A DNA stretch of 64,000 nt from Syngnathus acus. Its lineage: Eukaryota; Chordata; Actinopteri; Syngnathiformes; Syngnathidae. The stretch covers positions 8,452,501-8,516,500 of the forward strand of contig NC_051101.1 in NCBI RefSeq assembly GCF_901709675.1, read 5' to 3'. Below the pieces are notes generated by a model that saw only the letters and a list, made by a program, of their open reading frames with translations, was not told the origin of the DNA and made no database searches. Positions 50,918-64,000 of the stretch are shown here, in pieces. Position 1 is the first letter of the stretch. Every line of letters begins with the position of its first letter. The position numbers were made by a program, and so were the translations under genes.

Positions 50918-51675
50918 ACCCCTTCCATGTACAGTACTCAAAAATACTCATTGATTTTCTACACATGAATACAGCGCCATAGGTGGTCGGGAGGCTCAAA
51001 TATCACTATGTTGCATCAGCCTGCTAAATGTCTTTTGCCTTTTTGAAGCCACACAAAACAATAGTTCACAGTTGGAATGAAAAACCTTGCATGTTTATTT
51101 AAAGACCCTATAAACTGACAAAAATATTGTAAAATCAAGACACCACAGAGAAGAGTGTTTTAATAATAATTCTGCCAAATTGAAATTAGGCAAGATAAAA
51201 TGTCGTTCCAAAATTATGAAAAAATAGGCTCCTCTACCTACCTCTAACTAGATGAAAACACCAAACAAGCGGTTACAGCTCACCTGTTTTTATGGATTTG
51301 ATATTGTCATATTCGCAAGCTGAGCCCTTTGTTACAGTGAGTTTAATTTCTTCCGTGACGCTCACACCTCAATAGTCATTGCTCTCCACGGAAATGAATG
51401 GAAATGTCATTATTGTGTTCCATTATATTGCACTAAACACACTTTTATCGACAATATACATTGTCCAAAACACGTCAGCCTCGTAATCACGCTTTTGAAA
51501 ACAAAGTGTGGTGCGTTGACAAAGCCGTGTCAATCCACCAACCTCCAGAAACATTTTCCTTTTCCAGTTTAAAATAGCTTTCTTTAGCCACCAGAAGCCA
51601 TTCACTGTCACATTCATACTGTCACTAAAACGCTGCCTTAACCCAAGTCAGGCAACTGCTAACACTACTCTAGAC

Positions 51676-51794
51676 CAGTATTTTCCAACCTTTAGCAAAA
51701 CATTTTTTGATCCCAGTATGTGACATTGGATAATTTCCTGACACACCTGATGACCTCTCACGGCACATTGTGGCTCACTGGTTGGGAATAACTG
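51676..51794. mobile_element. hAT-type miniature element, decayed
   Basis: The left end CAGTATTTTCCAACC is the inverted partner of the right end GGTTGGGAATAACTG (two mismatches over 15). The interior contains CTCACGGCACATTGTGG, as in teleost elements I remember. No 8-bp target duplication survives, so it is older than the copy at 30.8 kb. Confidence 0.6.
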
Positions 51795-52185
51795 ATACAC
51801 AAGGATTTTGCCATACTGTGTATCTGTAAGCACAATCGGTTGTAAATGATTTATGGCTCATTTAAACGTCCCAATAATTACAAACTTGAAAGAAGTTTTT
51901 CTTTTTCCACGTTAAATAAAGTGTGAACTTAGCTACTTTGGGTTTATTTTGAGGAGCACACACAAATGATGCACTCGTCAGGCCTGTTTTGTCCGCGAAC
52001 AATTATTGTCTTTCATCAAGGGAAAGCGAATGTTTGGAGGAGATTGTGACAGTTTCTTGAAAACAGACACTGAATTATGCTTTTATGTACACTGGAAACT
52101 CGGTTCACGAATGACCTAATTTGTTTTAGACATTAAATTTACATAGAACATTTATCTTGGGTCACGCACAGATTATGTGCTATTG

Positions 52186-52260
52186 ATTAAGTGTCCTTGG
52201 CCAAAGCGCTGAACCCGAATTGCTCAGTGGGCCTTGCATGGCAAGGTGCATCAAGGGACC
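52186..52260 (+). repeat. Fragment of a dispersed teleost repeat
   Basis: TTAAGTGTCCTTGGCCAAAG, then CGCTGAACCCGAATTGCTC, resembles a widespread repeat recalled as GTGTCCTTGAGCAAGGCACT, then GAACCCCCAATTGCTC. Class uncertain. Confidence 0.4.
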
Positions 52261-55200
52261 AAGAAATACGTTGTTTCATTGATTCAATTATTTTATTATT
52301 ATTCATCAGCCAATTGATTGGTTAATTATCTCAATTTTTTTCTGCCAAATAGCAGAATCGGTACCGGCCTCAAAAAAATTATATCACACAAGGCTTTAAT
52401 AGGTTACTTGAATTCTGCCTTGTGACACAGGGACAAGAAAAACACAAAACATATGACTTCCTACTTATGTGTCATATTAGTACAATAATTCCCATTTTGC
52501 TTGTTCTTTGTCAAGGGGGTTATGTTTCCATCATTATTTGATTATTACTACACTAAACGTAAAATCATTTTGTTGTATTGTTTTATCATTCAACAGCGAT
52601 TAGGATTGTTCAGCTGTTTGGATTTGTACTTGTTTTATTGCCTCATTCTGTTGACAACACCCCCCACCAAGCCCAACCACCAGCAGCAGCAGTTCATTCT
52701 TTGTGTCAGGACTGTATCTGTCTGGCTCTGTATGAAGAGACAGGCAGAGGCAGGGAGAAGTTGTTGTGTTTGCAGTCTGACACTCTTCAGCTCATTAATT
52801 CCTGTCAACAGCGTGTATGTCTCCCCCCTCCCGACTCCTCTACGTCAGTACGTCCATTACTTTAAGGAGTGGAAGAACCCAATGACCCCACTGTCTCACA
52901 CAGGCGAAGGTTTCGGTCTCTGACACAGAAACCAAAAAACATGTGGGCGGTATCTACCAACATCTAGATTTTCACTTCGCGCAGTCTATAGCCTTGTTGT
53001 CCTCCCTTTCTGTCTTTCGCTTCCTCGGGCAGTGTTTGCAGTTGACAGTCGTCATTGAGAAAAAACATTCTGCAGTTGGAGGTAAACACCTGGGTAATGA
53101 CACTATGCTGCACCTAAAAACCTAAAGCCTCACATGCAAAATAAAGGCACATGGTCATGCATTACACAAACTCATAAACACAGAAATCCGTCAGAAATTG
53201 ATATAGACACTCATGGACAAAAAGCAGTACCTCTGCTATAATAACAGTGAGACTACATGGGGTCAGGCAAGATCCAAAAATCCAGTATGTGACAGTAGGA
53301 AATTATATGAAAAACAATACAAAACTTATGCTCATCTCTTTCATAATTGAAATGACAGAATTATTCTAATGCAAGTTAAGTCTGTCTAAAACAGAAATAA
53401 ACAGAATACGGTCAGGCTTATTTGCTCTGTATTTACTGTAAGATCCATGTACTCACTTGCATTATTTTGTACGACAGCATAATTGTCTACCTCAAAACAT
53501 TGTTTTTGTGATGCCACAAGAATGTTCCATGTCAAGAATAATGTGACTCATTCAAGCTTGAATCTTATTTTTAATTCAGAAGGGATTCAGAATGGCTTAC
53601 ACCTGTCATTGTACAAATGAATGACAATGAAAAATGTGAGCAATTTCCATTTTAATTTCCAATAAAAAGCAAGGCTTTCTCAATATTTATGGGCTCTATT
53701 AAGGCGAACAGGAGAGACGAATTTAAGCGTGAAAGCATATTCCTTATCACAATTAAAAAAGTGCTTTGACATTCCTGCAAACCTTTGAAGTAAGATTAAT
53801 ACTAATTTTGGACTCAAACGGCTGAAAACGAATTAGCTATTCCATCTCATTCATTCTTTTTCTCCCCTGTATTTTTTATCCTGGCAGATTTTCCTTTTTT
53901 TTCCTTTCATAGAAAAATTACATTTAGATAGAAAAAGGTGTGCATGTGTAGAGTTTATACTAGAAATATGATTGAGAGAGCCAAGAAAGAACAGTAAATT
54001 GCCATAGTGTCGCTTCTTAAAGCATTTAAAGTGTTAAGTGAAAATCAGTCACCTATATCAGGCCCGTCTGCATTTACACCAAAATGTCCTAATAGTCAGC
54101 ATTTGAAACCAATGCACAACTTAAAAGTTCAGCAATCCATCATTGACTGCAGACATGTGATTTTAAAGCCCATCATCATAAAAAAAACCATACAATTCAG
54201 CTAGTACAAAGAAACTCATAGATGTCAGGGATTTCTAATTAGAGTGAAAGAGCGTGAGATACGTCTACCTCAAGTACAAAAAGAAGACGACAGAATGGAA
54301 GGCCAAGGTGACGAGGTTAAGAAAAATTCTCTCAACCTCACCTGAAAGCACAAAGCATTAAAACAGAAAAAAAAAATCGCATGCTGTAAATTATTCATCC
54401 AATCAGCTGCAGAAGGAAAACGAGAGATAACGGTAGGGAACGGATAAGAGAAACAAGTCATAAATACAAAGAACAAGAAGCTGGAGCATATGTATCAACA
54501 CAGACCGAGACTGAATAGCTATACATGGATAACAATGGTCCTGGCTTGACCATATGCCCTTCTGGACTGCCACTTGCCATAACTTTTACACAATGATTCC
54601 TATTAATGTCTATGATTAAAGACACATTATATAAAGCGGCTGCAGCAGTTTTCTTTACAGTGAAAACACAATTGTTCAAGAACACTGGTCAACTTCCATT
54701 TTGTTTGAGACTAGTAGACTCCTGTCTATTATCTGTTGTGAAATAAGGCTTTGGATGGACATACAGTTGCATATCGACCACCTCTCGATGTAGTTTGAGA
54801 TGAAGATATTACACAAGCTCAAGGAGCTTAAAGACAAGTTGGTGAACACCAAAACACATGGGTTACACATGGTAATTCAGCCAAGTGGGAAACTATATTT
54901 GTGTCTGTGTTGTCTATGCATGGCCTCAAACTGCATCAGGTACCCACGCAATAAATACAAATTGTTAACACTTCACAGTAACACTCTCAATAAAAAAAAT
55001 AAATTATCCCAACTCCGGTGAAGAGTTCATGTGTCTTACTGTGGCGAGTGGGGGGGGGGATGATGGATAAGAACGAAAACAAGACTGGAGGAAATGCAGA
55101 AAACAACTAGCAGATGCAAGTTCTCAAGAAAGGCCAGTGAGGAAAGGGCAAACCTGTCAACTCTTATGTGCAGGAAAAACAATGCACAAACAGTTGTATC

Positions 55201-56459
55201 GCTCCCACCATGTTTTTCGCAGCAATTCCCAAATCTCATCATGACTTCCTCTTGTTTTTCTTGATTGATATGTGTTCTGATCCAGTATTAAAGATTATTG
55301 CATTGCAGAAACATTTGATTATCAGAAAACTATTCTATATATATGGCCACTGAGTATGTGCATGACCCAAACGCCATGGAAAAAAAAAAGCAGCAATATG
55401 AGGGGAAAATCGACATTAGGACTGACTGACAGTTCCCACTGAGCCATTAGTGCAAATTAATTGGGTGGCTGTCACTTCATTCAACTATAATTACTTGAGA
55501 AATTATTTAAATGCATGCTAATTGTCATATGACAGCACTCTTGTGGTCGTACAGACCGAACAAATCTCTTCCACTTTTGTGGGTTTACAACGAACTAAAT
55601 GGTCAACGATAACAATTTGCCATTCAGTGACACAAAGCAGCAACATGGGGGAGAAGGTGAAGGGCAGGGGAGACAAAACAAGAAATAGTGACACGAGTGG
55701 TGGGTTGAATGTCTGAACATTTTTTTTACACATTGATACAATGCCGCATTCATGAGCTATGAACTTAATTACTTTAAACGTTGATACTTCTTAAATATTC
55801 AGATATAGTGAATATTTGATCATTTGGTTCTAATTAATGAAACATTTTATAGTGTGGCAAAACATACACTTGGACTTTTAACTCTAATAAATTCTTCTTA
55901 TGAGTTACTTGTATTATCCGGTATTTATAATGGAACACTGTGGTTGAGATCAGGAGCTGTCAGCTGACAAAATAAACTGTTAGACTAGATTCATTAAAAG
56001 TGACAAAATGAAGGGACAAAGTGAGCGCAGGCTGATATTCATTAATTAAAGATTTCCTTGGATGATCCGTATCTATGTGTAAGGAGGAACACTCGCTGTC
56101 AATTGTTAATTTGCATCTGATAGCATGTGCCTCTATATGAAAACAGGCGGGCACCAACCACTTAGATAAGTACATTTTATTTATATCATACTGTCATTGA
56201 CATACGTTGAGTTTCATGTCTGGTGTGGCACTGATATGAGAGGCACATTTACAAATTCATGAGGTGAACAGAGTGCCGTCAATTTAGCACCTAGATCTGT
56301 AGTCGTTTTCTTGAGTTTTTTCCAAATACATTAAATTCATTCATTGTGTTTGATGATGGATGCTGAAAACATGTGCAAAGACTGAGGACAATTTAGTACG
56401 GAACTTTATTCACTGTCAGTGATTTTCTTTTCTTTTTTTATGTTCCCTTCTTCTTCTAG

Positions 56460-56526
56460 GGGACTTCAATGTTCTCCTGGACAACAGTGAGACCTGGAAG
56501 GTTCAAACAACACACTAAATATAAAA
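56460..56526 (+). other. Exon-like sequence, 67 nt, product not recognised
   Basis: A long pyrimidine tract ending TTCTTCTTCTAG precedes the sequence, and the donor is AAAA|GTAAGT. Phase 0 is open for 22 codons (GTSMFSWTTVRPGRFKQH, then TKYK), leaving one base. The splice sites are strong, but the peptide matches nothing I know. It could be a non-coding or cassette exon. Confidence 0.25.
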
Positions 56527-58998
56527 GTAAGTCTTAGTAAGTAGCGTAAAATAAAATGAAATAATTAAAGATTAAGCTAAAATACCATCTGGCAAACATT
56601 ACAGTGCCTTACAGTTATGCATATGGTTTCTTCAGCATACAGGAAATGGCTTATTTCTCCTAAGCGGACCTGCCTGAACCAAGGAAGTGGCTAACCACAT
56701 GAAACTAACGCGATCCCGCATGTTTATCGCTGACATTTGCACAGGTGAGAGATGAACACAGCACAGCCTTGTTTAGCTCCTTCTACTGAGCAATAAAACA
56801 TGTTTGGATAAGTGATGAACTCATGTCATTTATAGATGTGAGAGTCACATGTGCTCAAAATTGAATTCAGACATGAAAAGCAAATAGCCTACTCTTACAT
56901 AGTTTGGAGTTGTTTTAGTAGGTGGGGCATCCTGTGTTGCAAAGTCCCCACTTGAGTGTGTTCATTGCATCAAAAGTATGCTGTTGATACATTTGTTGAA
57001 TGCTTGATTTAACATCTTATATCTATGTGCTCAGGTTAGGTATATTGAAAGGCTGGATGGTCGAGTCATATCTAAATTTATAACTTGACAGGCTTGCTTT
57101 TTGAGGACTTACTATATTTGTTTGTGTGCATATCTTCAACTGTGTCTTCCTGTTTAAAGAGAGTGGAGGAAGGGGAATGGAAATTTAAAAAAAGCTTTCT
57201 CCCAAAACGTTTTCTGAGGCAATAGTTCTCATTTTTCAATCTTCAATAGCTTGATGAGGTTATATGTCCTTTTTTAACCACATTTGCAGCACTCATGGCC
57301 TTGTAGCAACAAGAAAGCATGGCAATTAATGCTTTTCAACATCTGAACTAATGACATTTATTTTATACTAATAGTAATAAAATTGCTTTACTAAGGATTC
57401 TATAATTAACCTGGTTTACAGAAAATCAACTTTTCACAGATTACACAAATCTAAATATCCTTGTGGCCAAAGGCCTTTTTAAAAAAAGTCAATCAAGAGG
57501 CTTTGAATGTTGTCAAAGCTGTGTGTAACCTCTTCTTTTTTGGGGGGGCAGTGTTGTAGAGTGTGCTTGAATCTACTCTTTGTCCTTATTCTGACTCTTT
57601 TCATTCATCTATCGAGCTCACATTCATCTCTGCCCCAATATGCCCACCTGTTTTGCATTAACATTCGTATCATATCGAATTTGGCCCCTTGAATGGGTGG
57701 TTGCACCATTTTGACCCATTTTTGGTTGCACCTTGGTTGTATTTTAGGTCGCACAAAGTTCGTCACAGTCAAAAACCACAGACCACTATTTGACCACAAC
57801 AAAGAGAGTAGACTTTGTCAACTTTGTCATACCGCTAATAGCAGTAGTAGGAGGAGGATTATCATTTTACCAAAGGTATTCCCTTTCAACCCAAACCTGT
57901 CCCTGCTTTCTTGTCTGACTGGCTTCCCTATTTCTGATGTGAGTTTTAAATCTCATAAGGCTTGAGCAAAAATGGAAAGGAATGGGATTGGGGGGCGGGG
58001 GTGGTGGGGGTCCAGTGGTAATAGCTGTATTTTCCTTCAGTTGTTTTTGATTTCAAAATAGAAGTGTGTGTCAGAAAAATCTGCAGGTGCTCCCCTGTCT
58101 CGATTCCATGCCAGATTTTTGTATGGAGAGACAGACGGAAAACAGTTACCAACTGAGTAAAAAGAGATACTAAATCATGGCTCATGCGGTAAAAGGTAAA
58201 AAGGACTTGAACTGAAAAATATTTAGCAAATGTAATTCTGAGGACATCCGGGTGTTACCACAATGCATTTAAATAGCTTTGGGTTATGCCTGCAGCTCAA
58301 TCACATAGAACCACTGAAAAAAAAACTGCAGCATCTTTTCGTAACCATGATTGTTCTTAATTAGTCAACAAACTTGACAGTGTACCTGGCACCTGATAGC
58401 AAGGGGAGGAATCCCGGAAACAAGAGGACAGAGGGGATTGTGGGTAAATACAGAAGTGCGTGCCACTCAAACTGCATAAACAGTGCCACCTGATTACCCC
58501 AGGTGTCTGTATTCACACAAGAGCATTTCAATTCGAAACTCTTCCTCCAAACATGTGTCAGCCATCGCCCATCTGTCTGTCACCCTGCCATGTTCTGACA
58601 GTACCACCAGCACAATTAATGGGAATCTGTCAGGATGGGCCAATTTAGTCCCAATTTCCCTCTTGCTACTCAAATGTATGCATGGGTCTGTGTGTGTGTT
58701 TCATAATATGAGGGTTGTCATTTTATTTGCAAAAGGCACCATTTCAATCAGGATGTTCCAATTGGCCCATTTTGTAGCGCATCCCATTTGGATCTTGCAA
58801 TTTGTGTAGCTTTATTTGAATGCAGCCCCACAAGAAAATGGGCCAACCGACTAAAAAGTGTCCTTTTGCTACACGCATCGCTTTGCATTTTAATAAGTGT
58901 GTATTCAAAGGCTGGTAGCTACGAATAGCCACCAAAATAATAAGTGAATTTTGTTTTAAAAATCTGTGCTATTTATTTTGCGTTTTTCCATTCAACAT

Positions 58999-59193
58999 GA
59001 GGGCCAGTGGTCAGTACATCTGCCTCACACTTCAGAGGTTGTGGGTAGTTTTTCTCTGATTACACGGGTTGCCTTCCTACCTACATTCCCAGAACATGCA
59101 TATTAGGATAACTGAAGACTCTAAATTGTCTTTTGGTCTAAAGGTGAGGGTGGAAGGTTTCTCTATACTGGCTGATAACCGGTGTAGAGGGTG
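58999..59193 (+). mobile_element. SINE-like repeat body, diverged
   Basis: GGGCCAGTGGTCAGTACATC, TGCCTCACACTTCAGAGGTT, ACATTCCCAGAACATGCATA, GAAGACTCTAAATTGTC and GGCTGATAACCGGTGTAGAG occur in the order of the abundant percomorph repeat I remember (AGTGGTTAGCAC ... CCTCACAG ... AAACATGCAT ... CTCTAAATTG ... GGCTGGCAACC). It carries many substitutions and small indels. Confidence 0.7.
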
Positions 59194-60132
59194 GATGAAT
59201 GATAGTTGTGTAATACCGCCATATTTTATTGACTGAAGTTGAGAAAGCCCAATGTCACCAATTTCTGTCATCCATGACTATTCTCATTTCATAAGAGAAG
59301 CTTCTGAATATCAGATGGCAGATGTACTTTGAAGATATGACTTAAAGGAAAATACTATAGAATTAACAGTACTGGTTAAAACCTGGTTCACATGGCAGGA
59401 TAATTAGCCTCATTTTAGATCAGATTCTCCCCACCCGACAAACTTTAAAACAAAACTTGCTAAACTTTTTCATTTGAAGTTGATTTTTTTGTTCTGTTGG
59501 TCAAATTAAAAACTGTAAAAAGACATTAGCTTTTGAATTTTTCTTCATGTAAGATTACAGTAACTACATGGGATGAAATGGACATTTGTACGTAGTATAT
59601 TTAATGGTATTGTATAGAAGCAAAGCTATGACTGCCTACACCTTCTCTCATTATCAAGGCATTTACAATGACTCAAATTAAAACACCCATTAATCCGTCA
59701 GTGTAATCCCTCTCTTGCATGGAGCACCCTATTCGGCCCCAGTGTGGATTAGAGAACAGTGAGACCCCGTGTTGGTGGTCACTGGTGTATAACACCTCAT
59801 AAAGATAATGCTGTGTGTATGTGGGATCCTGTGTGTGCATGTGTGCGCGCGTCAGTTTCCCGCTGTGCCGGTGGTCAGCATTTCATAGTATAAAACGTGT
59901 AAGAGTGTGCGTGTGCATTGGGGGTGTGTTGTCCATGTGGATAATGTGCTTCTTTTCTCCCTTTGTGATTACCTGGTGAAGGGGAAAATCCCTGTGAGGT
60001 GGTCTTCTCACAATGTGAATTGCAGAAAAGGAAACCTGTAATAGAGGAAACAGTGAATTAATAAAAAATAAGCCAACTGAATGGAACACTATTCAGAGTT
60101 AAAGGGTTAAGAAATGGACAGATGGTTGGATC

Positions 60133-60245
60133 TCATCACATAAAAGGTCACACCTTACACAAAGTGACGTACTTTTCCTTGTACAGTACTCTTATTTTAG
60201 TTCCTAGATTAGCTTCTGTTCACCATAAGACATGGCCTCAATGAC
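60133..60245 (+). repeat. Dispersed 113-bp repeat, copy 2
   Basis: Ungapped match to 25473-25585, same orientation, about 91% identity. Divergence starts within a few bases of both ends, so the borders are probably close to the true ends. Confidence 0.85.
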
Positions 60246-61863
60246 CTCTTTGATGCAGGGATGCGGCCAAACTATTATAGCCATGATAAAAGGTAGAGTC
60301 TCAAGCACATACACACAACCTTTATAAGAGTATAAATGAGCATCTTAAGCATCTTAAATATGTATACTGCATTTTTTATTCATTGCTTTTCTAAGCATTA
60401 TACTGGGGTCCACTGGTGAATAGTGGTCCAAGAAAATATTATTCCATTCTATGTTGATTTTATTGAAGCATAAAACAGAATGTTGAATTTTGATGGTCTG
60501 TTCTGCAGGAGCCACAAAGTCAAGTATGCTTAGGAATGAATGCTATGAATACACATTTACTATGCGGTGGTTTGTCAAAAGGACACTTTCAGTCAGCAGA
60601 TAATAAACGAGACAAAAATATAAATTTGATCTTCGGTCTATGGGAAAATTAGTTGGCAGAGCATTTGATCAGCCAAATAAAACTGATTACCCAATTCCCT
60701 CTGTAAAAAGTAAATGGGTGTGAGATATTGTTTTGATATTTGATGTTAGGAGAATTAGGTAGAGGAGATATGAATGCTTTCCTATTGTTCCCTTTCAAGT
60801 CAAAGAAGTCAACAAAGAACCACCCAGCCCACAGAATGGAAATATCGGTCTAAACTGAGTGCATATGTTTTTCTAGTCTGGACTAACAAAAAAGGTGCTC
60901 CGATTGTTTTCAATTGTGTCCGATTATCTTCACATAGCACACACTATGATTTATGTCATTTCCTTTACTTGTGTTTTAATATGAGGCATTAATATGAATA
61001 GTATTGTTGCTCCTTTGAGCCCCCGAGCGCTAAGAAATGTCACTGAGCCGAGATTTAAATTTGAAAATTTGACAAGCTATTACGTCCTTACTTTTTTAGT
61101 ATCAGTGCCATGATCATCTTCCAGTAAACACAAGAAGTAAATTGTGCTGTAGTCCCAAATATATAATGCCGTCCTACCCTTCTGGGCTCAGTCTGCAAGG
61201 CTCCAACTCTGAGTTTGATGTTCCTCCAACATCCACTAGACTATGATTATTTTATTCTTTTTATCAGAGCACATTCATTATTCAATCTTTGCATTACTGA
61301 ATTAGATTCTTTAAAAAATTTTAACCAAAATGAAAGTGTGACCATTCACCATTAAAAGTAAAAAATAATAGAAAATCTCAGGATATAATATACTTCACGT
61401 CTGGGATAACTGCTGGATGGCAAAGGGGTGCCGAGAAAATGGAAAATCCTGGTATTCTGGAATAAATTATGATGAGATTAGTTCTTTCAGTTCTTGATAA
61501 ATTGTCCCCCTTCCTACAACTAATTTTATCGTGACAGTGGATGGTTTCTCTTAAAAACCACAAGACCAGTGCACAATTTAAAGGCTCTTCTTACACACTT
61601 AATGTATAATTCAGCAATGGATAAACTCTCCTACTGAACATACAGGGTCAAAGGTTTTGGGAGAGCACTCTATATCATCAAATATAGGTGTCTCATTTAT
61701 TCCAGTTGCTATGTGTGTATAGAAATAAACTCTTCAAATACATTAAAAATTAAGCATGATTAAAAGTTGGTGCATTACATTTTATCGTGCTAGATTTTCT
61801 ACGGTCAGCTGTAAGTGGTATTATTAATAGATGTTTGGGAAAAACAGTAACTCAGCTACAAAG

Positions 61864-62432
61864 CGGTAGACCACATAGTCACAGAGCCGCCGGGTCCTTG
61901 AATGCAGAACACATGGTGCGCAAGTCGCCAACACTCTGCTGACTCAAGAGATACAGCGTTCCAAACCTCCTCTGGCATTGACACCACCATGAAAACTACG
62001 CCAGGACCTTCATAGTTATGGCTAAGCAGCTGCAAGCAAATCTTTCATCTTATATCACTAAGCAAAATACTAAAATTTAATTGCATCAAGCATTAGGACC
62101 TGACTGTAGAAACCAACATAAAGGTTCGTAGAGGTGAGACATTGGCATGGAATAATCTCTGAGGGGGTTGGGTACATTTTTGTGAAGGAAAATCTTAACG
62201 CTTCATAACAAACCAAGACATTCTGGACAAATATACACATCAAAGTGTGGAAACCGTTTTGGGAAGACCATTTTCTGTTCCACTGTGGCTGTACCTCAGT
62301 GCACAAAGCAAGCCTCATCAACGCATAATTGAGAAATGCTTAAGCCACAGTCTTGTCAACCAACATGAGCAATCACAACCCTCACAAATGCCCCCTTGGA
62401 TGAAAGGACAAATCGGTAATTGACAGGTTTTT
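61864..62432 (+). pseudogene. Tc1-like transposase fossil, central to C-terminal part (family C)
   Basis: Nucleotide phrases match a Tc1 family I remember from fish: GGTCCTTGAATGC, GTGCGCAAGTCGCCAACA, CAAGACATTCTGGACAAAT, CAGTGCACAAAGCAAGC and CCTCACAAATGCCC. Translated pieces in different frames give FLFHCGCTSVHKAS (the core around the second catalytic Asp, here lost) and TLTNAPLDERTN (near the C-terminus). At least two large internal deletions and several stops are present. It is the longest transposon fossil in the window and the third distinct Tc1 family. Confidence 0.75.
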
Positions 62433-64000
62433 GTGAGTAAAGCACATGTGAAACATAAAATGCAAAATACAACCATTTGCTAATTTTTTTTTAACCTATG
62501 TTCAACTGAATACACCACAAAGACAAGATATGTCATGATAAAACTGAATAACTATTTTTAATGTTTTTGTTATTATTTGAATTAGCTCGGACTGGGGTAC
62601 GTTTACCACGTAACATAACCTTTCGTTTGAAAAACAGTCAATGTATTTTTGGGAATAGATGACCCTAATTGTTGAAACTGTGTAGGTAGATTTGTTGCTA
62701 GATGTACAACTACAGTTGCTCCAGTTTGGGGTCTCCGCCGTCCTAATTTGCATTGTGACACACATTTTCAGTGATAAACAGGCCTGGAGTGCTGGCTTCG
62801 CTGTAACAGGTGTGGAATGTGGCTTTGAAATGTCTTGCTGAAATCATCAGGGACATCTGCAAAAAAGACATTGCATTGGCAAACATAGATACACAGATAC
62901 TTATGTTTATAACAGCCCAAATGGTCTTTTTCCTCTTTAGCCAAGAGGAAACCATGTCCATGATTTCCCAAAACAATTTGAATTGTGCACGTGTACAGAA
63001 GCGTGGAGCTGCCAATGAGTAAAAATATTTTGTGTTTGAATGTACTTGCGAGTGCGTTCACGCATCCTTTCAAAAAATTTTAATGTTGAATGTAGTTGCA
63101 AATACATTCAAACATACTTGCAAATATGCTCGAAAGTACTGACAAAATATTGGAATGTACTTGTAGCTGGAAGTACATAAACTTGTTTATTTGTAATTTT
63201 ATGGTTTCATTATGGCCGCAGCGCATGATGTTCGGCATTTCTTTTCTATATTGTAATTCTTTGTTGCTGAAATATCATTCTGCACAGTACCAACCTCCAC
63301 CAAAGCAAAAGTTGCGAACAAAAGTAGAGTTGTTAACAAAGCTACAGTTGTTAACAAAAGCAAAACAAGAACTATAGTGATGCATCTCTGTTTCATTCTT
63401 TGTTAGTCAACAGGCTGCTCCTCAGTTCATAGAAGATGACAAACAGATAATTGATGAAATTATGATTTTGAGTGGTGTACGGTTAAGAGATGCAGTACTG
63501 ATTCAAATTGTGAAAATATATTTGGACAGGCCAACCAGGTAGAATTAGCTTATTTTATGCTATTTTTATTTTACTTATTTTATTTATTCACATGTGTAGT
63601 GGTAGTGGTACAAAACTTTAGGTATGTCAATGTGTTGGCATTCTGGATCATTTAATTATTTAGCTGGTGGTGCCTAGGCCTCTCATTAATTCTTACCTAC
63701 ATACAAATCATTAATTTATCCTTTGGCCTTATTTTTTTCACACCTCCAATTGGTTTTGTACATCTCTCCTCATTCACGTGTTCCCTTGACATTTGTCTCC
63801 CTACATCCTCATTTCTGCTAATGAGCCCACTTAAGTCCATGCTAAAACACAAATAGGAAAACAAGAAATAGGTACAGCTCTCACTAGATGCTCTGTTTGT
63901 TCAAGGATTCATCATGTGAGCTGTTTTCAATAAATAATTGATGCAACGCTGACTTTTGTCTGCAGACGAGACTTCAGGACATGAATTATGTATTGTTATT
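62433..64000. other. No gene supported; degenerate internal repeats
   Basis: About 63,035-63,175 repeats variants of GAATGTACTTGCAAATAC in both orientations. About 63,318-63,355 holds a near-duplicate AGTTGTTAACAAA unit. No exon was recognised. Confidence 0.35.

Larger units (their letters stand above)
47577..56459. other. No gene supported; repeats and simple sequence
   Basis: Contains CA repeats at 48.06 and 50.89 kb, a TTAGGG-like array at 49.26 kb, a SINE-like tail at 49.49 kb, a hAT-type remnant at 51.68 kb and a repeat fragment at 52.19 kb. No coding exon was recognised in the remaining sequence. Confidence 0.4.
56527..61863. other. No gene supported
   Basis: AT-rich DNA containing a SINE-like body at 58.999 kb and the second 113-bp dispersed repeat at 60.13 kb. 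GT-rich simple sequence lies at about 59,810-59,930. No recognisable exon. Confidence 0.4.

Noticed and set aside
52501-52923. 140-codon plus-strand frame
   Set aside because: No homology recognised, leucine/tyrosine-rich start from T-rich DNA, and no supporting splice or promoter signals.
56460-56519. GDFNVLLDN in another frame, like the GDFN motif of LINE endonucleases
   Set aside because: Only four residues match, the frame ends after about 20 codons, and upstream sequence is a pyrimidine tract rather than endonuclease coding.

Overview
The window looks like ordinary gene-poor vertebrate DNA, almost certainly from a teleost fish. It is AT-rich, has vertebrate splice signals, many CA, TC, ATT and GATG microsatellites, and fossil DNA transposons of types common in ray-finned fish (Tc1-like, hAT-like, and a small element with ATAAGCCGC-type inverted ends). 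I saw no bacterial operon, phage, CRISPR array, rRNA or tRNA. Long open frames are rare, and most of those present are microsatellite artefacts or chance.

The one gene I can reconstruct from end to end lies on the minus strand at about 30.1-32.4 kb. It is a secreted F-type lectin (fucolectin) of 172 residues. It has a TATA box, a non-coding first exon, a signal-peptide exon, two lectin-domain exons and candidate poly(A) signals. All residues known to bind fucose in the eel lectin are present, as are the three disulfides and the calcium-site side chains. Its last intron carries a 460-bp hAT-type element with a perfect 8-bp target duplication. The acceptor of its second intron is preceded by a (TG)n microsatellite instead of a normal pyrimidine tract. 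Three copies of an 8-bp motif sit just upstream of the TATA box.

Region by region: 0-6.3 kb is non-coding, with a 110-bp TC run and ATT/GATA repeats. A Tc1-like transposase N-terminal fossil lies at 6.4 kb. From 6.7 to 18.3 kb there is no gene; a pyrimidine-rich block sits at 17.05-17.6 kb. A second Tc1 family fossil is at 18.4-18.8 kb. A 105-nt sequence with good splice sites is at 20.4 kb. A dispersed repeat and an ATAAGCCGC element are at 25.5-25.8 kb. The lectin gene is at 30.1-32.4 kb. An intact ATAAGCCGC element and a tandem repeat are at 34.9-35.3 kb, followed by a LINE-1-type ORF1 fossil at 35.9-36.4 kb. From 37 to 45.8 kb there are SINE-like and MITE-like fragments and GT/G runs. At 45.9-47.6 kb there are two exon-like sequences and the 3' end of the Tc1 family first seen at 6.4 kb. 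From 48 to 64 kb there are CA repeats, a TTAGGG-like array, SINE-like and hAT remnants, a short exon-like sequence at 56.5 kb, the second copy of the dispersed repeat at 60.1 kb, and a third Tc1 fossil at 61.9-62.4 kb.

Transposon families are named from memory of teleost repeat sequences, not from a search. Intergenic, intronic and conserved regulatory DNA cannot be told apart without alignment or RNA data.
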